Positions 49,994-56,351 of a stretch of 56,351 bases of DNA are shown here, piece after piece (positions within the stretch are counted from its first letter, which is position 1; every line of letters starts with the position of its first letter). The stretch comes from Mycolicibacterium moriokaense (GTDB lineage Bacteria; Actinomycetota; Actinomycetes; Mycobacteriales; Mycobacteriaceae). Made by a program: the position numbers and the translations under genes. The DNA lies in the NCBI RefSeq assembly GCF_003201655.1, contig NZ_QJJU01000031.1:1-56351 (forward strand). Reading direction: 5' to 3'. The notes beneath the pieces are model-generated. The model did no database searches and was not told the DNA's origin. It was given only the letters and a program-made list of their open reading frames with translations.

Positions 49994-51046
49994 ATGCTGC
50001 GCGTCATCCAGTGGGCCACCGGATCCGTCGGCCGCCAAGCCGTCGCCGCCGTCCACGAACATCCCGACCTCGAGCTCGTCGGCGCACTCGTTTACAGCGA
50101 CGCCAAGGCTGGCCGCGATGTCGGCGACATCTGCGGCATCGGTCCGATTGGTGTAGAAGCCACCAATGATCCCGACGAGATCGTTGCCGTGGAGGCCGAC
50201 TGCGTGCTCTACATGCCGCAGGGCGAGATGAACCCGATGGGCGCGGTCGACGACATCTGCCGACTACTCGCGTCGGGCAAGAATGTCGTGTCGACGGCGG
50301 TGACCGGCCTCATCTATCCGCTCAGTCTCGGCCGCGGCGTCGTCCAGAAGCTCGAAACGGCCTGCACGCAAGGAGGGTCCTCCTTCCACGGGACCGGCAT
50401 CGAACCCGGCTGGGCCGCAGAGGTTTTACCGCTGACGATGTCGGGGCTGTTTCAGCGGATCGACTCGCTGTTGGTGCAGGAGCTGATGGACTACACCACC
50501 TACGACAGCGCCGACATGCTGTTCGACATCATGGGATTCGGCAAGGCGCCCGACGAGCCGGTCCCGATGGCCGACGCCGCCCTCGCCGGTGTCACCTTCC
50601 GCGCACCGCTGATGCTTGTCGCCGACGGGCTCGGCGCGACCATCGACGACTTCGTCTACCACCGCGACGTCGCGGTTGCGGACAATCCGTTCGAGATCAA
50701 GGCAGGCCGGATCGAGGCGGGGTCGGTGGCGGCGCAGCGATTTGGCTACACCGCTGTGATCGGTGGTCGGCCTGCACTCACGATTGAGCACATCACGCGC
50801 CTCGGTGACGAACAGGCGCCACAGTGGCCGACCGGCCGTGGGTGGAAGGTGACCGTCGAGGGCAGGCCGTCGATGGTGCTCGACTCGAAGATCGCCACCC
50901 ACGGCGAGGACGAAACCGATCAGGGTTGTCTTGGCACCGCCATGCACGCCGTCCACGCGATCGCCCCGGTGTGCGCGGCGACGCCGGGAATTCGTACGTT
51001 CCTTGACCTTCCGATGATTATCGGGCGCGGCGTACTCACACCCTGA
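49994..51046 (+). CDS. Dihydrodipicolinate reductase/diaminopentanoate dehydrogenase-like NAD(P) oxidoreductase
   Basis: 350 aa from the ATG at 49994, fixed by the leaderless box. Rossmann start RVIQWATGSVGRQAVAAV, then VGALVYSDAKAGRDVGDI and the large ADCVLYMPQGE, GTGIEPGW loops, as in 2,4-diaminopentanoate dehydrogenase-like DapB homologues, which are multiplied in mycobacteria. The substrate is unknown. It is not found at this place in M. tuberculosis to my knowledge. Confidence 0.8.
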   Translation: MLRVIQWATGSVGRQAVAAVHEHPDLELVGALVYSDAKAGRDVGDICGIGPIGVEATNDPDEIVAVEADCVLYMPQGEMNPMGAVDDICRLLASGKNVVSTAVTGLIYPLSLGRGVVQKLETACTQGGSSFHGTGIEPGWAAEVLPLTMSGLFQRIDSLLVQELMDYTTYDSADMLFDIMGFGKAPDEPVPMADAALAGVTFRAPLMLVADGLGATIDDFVYHRDVAVADNPFEIKAGRIEAGSVAAQRFGYTAVIGGRPALTIEHITRLGDEQAPQWPTGRGWKVTVEGRPSMVLDSKIATHGEDETDQGCLGTAMHAVHAIAPVCAATPGIRTFLDLPMIIGRGVLTP

Positions 51047-51059
51047 ACAGGGCGGTCGG

Positions 51060-51284
51060 CTATTCGTGCTCCTGCGCCTCGATGGCCTTCTTGCGGCGAT
51101 TGATCAGCAAGGCGCCGACGGCCCCGATGGCCGCACCAATTCCTGCACCCGACCATCCCACCGCAAAACCGAACGCTGAGCTCAGCAGCCCCACGGTGAC
51201 GCCGACCGCGATGCTGACCACCATGAGAATCGCGACGATCTGCCACCACGGCATCGGCTTTGGTGCTGAGGGCCCTGGTGACAT
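51060..51284 (-). CDS. Small two-helix membrane protein
   Basis: 74 aa. Two membrane helices (about 14-36 and 41-60, the second rich in Gly and Ala) and a short charged C-terminus (NRRKKAIEAQEHE). A leaderless -10 box supports the ATG at 51284. No family recognised. Converges on the preceding dehydrogenase gene with a 13-nt gap. Confidence 0.7.
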   Translation of the reverse strand: MSPGPSAPKPMPWWQIVAILMVVSIAVGVTVGLLSSAFGFAVGWSGAGIGAAIGAVGALLINRRKKAIEAQEHE

Positions 51285-51290
51285 GAGCCC

Positions 51291-51296
51291 ACCCTA
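51291..51296 (-). promoter_or_regulatory. Leaderless -10 box of the small membrane protein
   Basis: TAGGGT on the minus strand ends 6 nt before ATG 51284. Confidence 0.5.
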
Positions 51297-51297
51297 A

Positions 51298-53307
51298 CTA
51301 CCCCCCGAGTGTGCGGTGCAGAAACTCGAAGATCAATGCGGACCTGAACGCGGTCTGCGCGTTGTCGGCGGCACCCGCGTGCCCACCCTCGATGTTCTCG
51401 TAGTACCGCACCGGCTGGCCCGCAGCTTCCAGCGCCGCGGTCATCTTTCGGGCGTGGCCGGGGTGCACCCGGTCGTCTCGCGTCGAGGTGGTGATCAACA
51501 CCGGCGGATATGTCCGGTCTGGCGAAACATTCTGATACGGAGAGTATTTGGAGATGAACTCCCAATCGTCGGGGTTGTCCGGGTCGCCGTACTCGGCAAC
51601 CCATGACGCGCCTGCCAACAGTAGGTGAAACCGCCGCATGTCCAGCAGCGGCACACTGCACACCAGCGCACCGAACAGCTCGGGGTACTGCGTCAGCATG
51701 ATGCCCATCAACAGGCCGCCATTGCTGCCACCCTGCGCGCCCAGCTGTTCGACCGTCGTGATACCTCTGTCAACCAGATCTCTTGCCACAGCGGCGAAGT
51801 CCTCTGCGACAAGATGCCTGCCTTCGCGCATTGCCTGGGTGTGCCACGTCGGCCCGTACTCGCCGCCGCCGCGGATGTTGGCCAGCACATAGGTACCCCC
51901 ACGCGCCAGCCACAGCCTGCCCAACACGCCGCCGTAGCCGGGGGTGCTCGAGTTCTCGAAGCCGCCGTATCCGCCCAACAGAGTCTTGCTCGGCCCCGTC
52001 GAATTACGATGTCCGACTACGAAGTACGGGATCATCGTGCCGTCGGCTGACGCAACGAAGTTCTGCGTGACCTCGATGTCTGACGCATCGAAGAATGCCG
52101 GTGCGCTCTTGATCTGTGTCACTTCGCCGCCGGCCCGACCCCACAGCAACCGGGACGGGAGCTCGAAACCGCTGGAGTCCAGGAACATCTCGTCGCCAAA
52201 CTCGTCGACGTCGACCAGAATCGTGTGAGTGTTGGGCGGGATGCCTGCGATCGGCGTCGCCTCCCACGATCCGGGGGATACGACGTCCACGCGGCTCGCG
52301 ACGTCGACGAGACTGACCAGCACGAGGTGGTCCCGTGTCCACGCGTAGTTCTCCAGACTGGAGTGTTCGTCGGGTTCGAAGACCACACTCAATTCAGCTG
52401 TACCCGCTAGGAATTCGTCGTAGTTGGCTGCCAGCAGCGAGCCCGCCACATACTCGGCGGAGCCCGTGTACCAGTCGGTGCGAGGCCGGATCAACAACCA
52501 CTCACGGTGCACGGACATGTTGGCATCAGTGGGCACGTCGATCCGGATCAACTCGTCGCCGCGCAGCTCGTAGCGTTCGCTGTTGAAGAAGTCGAGGGAC
52601 CGCGTGATCAGCAACCGCTCGAACCCCGGGGTCAGGTCCCAACCGCCGCCCACGCTGACGTCGGACGGGTCGCCCGAGAACAGCGTCTGCGCGTCCTCCA
52701 GCGGTTGACCGCGCCGCCACCTCTTGACGATCCGGGGGTAGCCGGACTCCGTAAGCGACTCGGACCCAAAGTCGGTGCCCACCAACACGGTGTCGCGGTC
52801 CTCCCAGGACAGGCCGGACTTGGCCTCCGGTAGCTGGAAGCCCCCATCGGCGAACTCGCGCTTCTCCATGTCGAATTCGCGCACGACGGTGGCGTCGGCG
52901 CCGCCACGTGAGAGCTCGACCAGCGCAAGGGTGTAGTTGGGTTCGATGACCTCGGCGCCTGCCCACACCCAGTTCTCATCGTCGAGGCGCGCGACTTCAT
53001 CGACATCGATGATGACGTCCCACGCGGGCTCTTCCTTTCGATAACTCTCCAGCGTGGTGCGCCGCCACAGTCCCCGTGGGTTCGTCGCGTCGCGCCAGAA
53101 GTTGTACAGGTAATCGCCGCGGCGCCGCACATACGGGATGCGGCTATCGGTGTCGAGCACCTCCAGCGCTTCGGAACGCATCTGCTCGAACCGGTCGCCA
53201 ATAAGGTCGCCGAGCGTTGGCGCGTTGTGCTCGCGCACCCAGTTCAGCGCGTCGTCGCCGGTGATGTCCTCGAGCCATAGATAGGGGTCGTCAGCCACGG
53301 GATCCAT
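51298..53307 (-). CDS. Prolyl oligopeptidase-family serine peptidase (S9A, Rv0457c type)
   Basis: 669 aa cytosolic-type peptidase cleaving after proline in short peptides. N-terminal DDPYLWLEDITGDDALNWV, a seven-bladed propeller (about 70-400), then an alpha/beta hydrolase with Ser528 in GGSNGGLLMG, Asp611/612 in STRDDRVHPGH and His643 in EGGHAGA. No signal peptide. Divergent from the aldehyde dehydrogenase gene; an imperfect repeat GTGTGA/TTACAC (53325-53342) sits between them. Confidence 0.94.
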   Translation of the reverse strand: MDPVADDPYLWLEDITGDDALNWVREHNAPTLGDLIGDRFEQMRSEALEVLDTDSRIPYVRRRGDYLYNFWRDATNPRGLWRRTTLESYRKEEPAWDVIIDVDEVARLDDENWVWAGAEVIEPNYTLALVELSRGGADATVVREFDMEKREFADGGFQLPEAKSGLSWEDRDTVLVGTDFGSESLTESGYPRIVKRWRRGQPLEDAQTLFSGDPSDVSVGGGWDLTPGFERLLITRSLDFFNSERYELRGDELIRIDVPTDANMSVHREWLLIRPRTDWYTGSAEYVAGSLLAANYDEFLAGTAELSVVFEPDEHSSLENYAWTRDHLVLVSLVDVASRVDVVSPGSWEATPIAGIPPNTHTILVDVDEFGDEMFLDSSGFELPSRLLWGRAGGEVTQIKSAPAFFDASDIEVTQNFVASADGTMIPYFVVGHRNSTGPSKTLLGGYGGFENSSTPGYGGVLGRLWLARGGTYVLANIRGGGEYGPTWHTQAMREGRHLVAEDFAAVARDLVDRGITTVEQLGAQGGSNGGLLMGIMLTQYPELFGALVCSVPLLDMRRFHLLLAGASWVAEYGDPDNPDDWEFISKYSPYQNVSPDRTYPPVLITTSTRDDRVHPGHARKMTAALEAAGQPVRYYENIEGGHAGAADNAQTAFRSALIFEFLHRTLGG

Positions 53308-53364
53308 TCTGTCGGTCGGGCGTAGTGTGAGCTCGGTTACACCGTTCGAGAGGGGAAGTCACTG

Positions 53365-54887
<1,523 letters not shown>

Positions 54888-54888
<1 letters not shown>

Positions 54889-55436
54889 TGGACGCCGAAA
54901 CTGAACTTGTGCAGGCCAATACAGTCAAATCTCCTGGACAAGCTCAGACTCGGCCGATGAGGGCGTTGGTCACCGAGGCCGCCGCGCAGTTGTTGCGACA
55001 GCTGCAGGATCGCCACGGGGCCTTGATGTTTCACCAGTCCGGCGGATGTTGTGACGGGTCGTCGCCGATGTGCTATCCGGACGGCGAATTCATCGTCGGC
55101 GACCGAGACATCCTGCTCGCGATCCTCGACGTCGGCGACGGCGGCGTGCCGACCTGGATCTCCGGGCCGCAGTTCGATGCGTGGAAGCACACGCAACTGG
55201 TGATCGACGTCGTACCGGGCCGAGGCGGTGGGTTCAGCCTCGAAGCGCCGGAAGGTATGCGCTTCCTGTCCCGCGGCAGAGCGTTCACCGACGCCGAGAA
55301 CCAGTTGCTTTTGCAACATCCGCCGGTCACCGGCGCCGACTACGCCCGTGGCGTGCGACCGCCCCACAGCGGGACCCACGTCGTCGCGGAGGCCGTCGAT
55401 GCTTGTCCCGTTCCCGGCGGCGCGCCGCGCACCTAA
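54888..55436 (+). CDS. DUF779 protein, aldehyde-dehydrogenase partner (Rv0459 type)
   Basis: 182 aa including a 40-residue lead-in; core ALVTEAAAQLLRQLQDRHG, then a Cys cluster HQSGGCCDGSSPMCYPDG that could bind a metal. GPQFDAWKHTQLVIDVVPG and GMRFLSRGRAFTD follow. DUF779 proteins are found beside acetaldehyde dehydrogenases, and direct coupling by TGATG supports a joint role, possibly as an accessory or sensor. No enzymatic activity is known. Confidence 0.88.
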
Positions 55437-55459
55437 GGCTGCGGGACTGACCCCGGCGT

Positions 55460-55465
55460 TATCGT
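55460..55465 (+). promoter_or_regulatory. Leaderless -10 box of the Rv0460-like gene
   Basis: TATCGT ends 7 nt before GTG 55473. Confidence 0.55.
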
Positions 55466-55472
55466 CGAAAGC

Positions 55473-55751
55473 GTGATAACGCTACCGCGTGCGTGGCTGT
55501 TGGCGAGCTGCCTGCTCGTCGGCGCCGCGGTCGGCCAGATCATCGGCATCGCGGCGCTGCTGCTGGTCAGCGCCCGCATCCGGCCGGACCTTGTCATCGC
55601 CCTCGTCGTCGGTGTGCCCAGCGCAATCGGGATGTTGACGATCCTGCTTTCCGGACGACGCTGGGCGACCGCGCTTGGCGCCTTCATCCTCGCGATCGCA
55701 CCGGGATGGCTCAGCGTCCTCGTCGTAATCCAGGTGGTCAACGGTGCCTGA
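55473..55751 (+). CDS. Small membrane protein (Rv0460 type)
   Basis: 92 aa, nearly all hydrophobic, with three predicted membrane helices (about 7-31, 38-58, 63-88) and short basic turns (SARIRPD, SGRRWA). Function is unknown. It overlaps the next gene by 8 nt, so the two are coupled, and both keep their position next to lpdC as in M. tuberculosis. Confidence 0.82.
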   Translation: MITLPRAWLLASCLLVGAAVGQIIGIAALLLVSARIRPDLVIALVVGVPSAIGMLTILLSGRRWATALGAFILAIAPGWLSVLVVIQVVNGA

Positions 55752-56241
55752 CACCCATCACGACACGTTGCCCGGCGAACACACGGAGCCCTACCTGCCG
55801 ACATTCGACACCGGCGAATTTCCCTCGGCCGCCGATCCTGTGCTGCCCCTGGTCGCCGACCTCGAGCCGTCCGCGCCGATCCGCGTGCCCGCTCAATCAG
55901 AGGTGGTTCCCGGCACCTACCAATACCTGAAGCGCTGGACCTTCGTCCTCGTCGTTGCCGGAGTGTCGATCGTTGGGGCCGCTATCGGGCTCGGCCTCTA
56001 CTACTGGTGGTTCCACTCGCTGGACAAGACGCCGACCGTGTTCGTGGTGCTGGTCTTCCTGATGGTCTGCAGTGTCGGCAGTGTGCTGGTTGCGATGGTG
56101 AACAACAAGCCGATCATCTCGGCGCTGGCGGTCGCACTGATGTCGGCGCCGTTCGCGGCGATAGGTGGTGCTGCGGTGCTGTATGGCCTCTACTTCTGCG
56201 ATCGGGCAAGCCGCTGTTTGGTCGGGCTGATTCCCTACTAG
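55744..56241 (+). CDS. Membrane protein (Rv0461 type)
   Basis: 165 aa. A Pro/Asp/Glu-rich soluble N-terminal half (about 1-60) precedes three membrane helices (about 67-90, 98-115, 120-145) and a Cys-containing end (YFCDRASRCLVG). Start GTG 55744. Unknown function. Its TAG stop also begins the predicted lpdC -10 box. Confidence 0.8.
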   Translation: MPDTHHDTLPGEHTEPYLPTFDTGEFPSAADPVLPLVADLEPSAPIRVPAQSEVVPGTYQYLKRWTFVLVVAGVSIVGAAIGLGLYYWWFHSLDKTPTVFVVLVFLMVCSVGSVLVAMVNNKPIISALAVALMSAPFAAIGGAAVLYGLYFCDRASRCLVGLIPY

Positions 56242-56244
56242 GGT
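56239..56244 (+). promoter_or_regulatory. Leaderless -10 box of lpdC, overlapping the upstream stop codon
   Basis: TAGGGT, whose TAG ends the preceding gene, lies 7 nt before GTG 56252. Confidence 0.55.
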
Positions 56245-56251
56245 TGGCCGG

Positions 56252-56351
56252 GTGACCCACTATGACGTCGTCGTTCTTGGAGCAGGCCCCGGCGGATACG
56301 TCGCGGCCATTCGCGCCGCCCAGCTCGGGCTGAACACCGCAGTCGTCGAGC
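56252..56351 (+). CDS. lpdC: Dihydrolipoamide dehydrogenase, 5' end only
   Basis: The first 33 codons are present. THYDVVVLGAGPGGYVAAIR and AAQLGLNTAVVE form the FAD-binding Rossmann start of lipoamide dehydrogenases, and the position after Rv0460-Rv0461 homologues identifies LpdC (Rv0462). It serves as E3 of pyruvate and other 2-oxoacid dehydrogenases and of the peroxynitrite reductase complex in M. tuberculosis. The gene continues past the window. Confidence 0.93.
   Translation, partial: MTHYDVVVLGAGPGGYVAAIRAAQLGLNTAVVE

Overview
The window is GC-rich actinobacterial chromosome, best read as a fast-growing Mycobacterium (Mycolicibacterium type). The main evidence is gene order. 1-5816 follows M. 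tuberculosis Rv0426c-Rv0434 (xthA, GNAT, def, DUF3263, LytR_C protein, sodC, YbdK-like ligase, LON-domain protein). 15329-21223 follows Rv0435c-Rv0439c (CDC48-like ATPase, pssA, psd, moeA2, SDR). 35355-36980 is groEL2 (Rv0440). 48810-56351 follows Rv0456c-Rv0462 (echA2, prolyl oligopeptidase, aldehyde dehydrogenase, DUF779, two small membrane proteins, lpdC). These ortholog names are from memory of the M. tuberculosis map and were not searched.

Three blocks break this backbone. 5813-15325 holds a methyltransferase, a complete Mrp cation/proton antiporter operon (mrpA-B fusion, C, D, E, F, G, every junction a 4-nt overlap), an FAD monooxygenase, a DUF1707 protein and an SRPBCC protein. 21268-35173 holds an HD protein, a bacterial PH-domain pair, VOC, HAD, SRPBCC, a helicase, a cupin, a Tat-exported NodB deacetylase, a UppP-like phosphatase, CtaG, two tail-to-tail VWA proteins, a second SDR and a TetR regulator. 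It is bounded by two directly oriented SDR paralogues. 37032-48830 holds envelope, polyphosphate and regulator/efflux genes (PPOX, phosphoesterase, D-aminoacylase, ArsR-SRPBCC, DinB, PAP2, ALDH, PPK2, DUF2889, PadR-MFS) where M. tuberculosis has PPE, sigK and mmpL4 genes.

Regulation can be read unusually well. About twenty genes have a TANNNT-like -10 box six to eight bases before the start codon, the mycobacterial leaderless pattern, and this settles several starts. groEL2 has two CIRCE operators, a likely promoter, a structured leader and an intrinsic terminator. ppk2 has an 11-bp direct repeat resembling a PHO box at its -35 position. Inverted-repeat operators lie in the TetR/SDR, DUF1707/SRPBCC, ArsR and PadR promoter regions.

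I see no tRNA, rRNA, insertion sequence, prophage, CRISPR array or defence island, and no gene-free stretch longer than 300 bases. One decayed gene (DJ-1/PfpI family) lies at 49732-49940. Nothing here is clearly a new multi-gene system. The most novel points are the tail-to-tail VWA duplication with a palindromic hinge, the SDR-bounded 13-kb segment, the candidate PHO box at ppk2, and start-site hairpins that would cover Shine-Dalgarno sequences.
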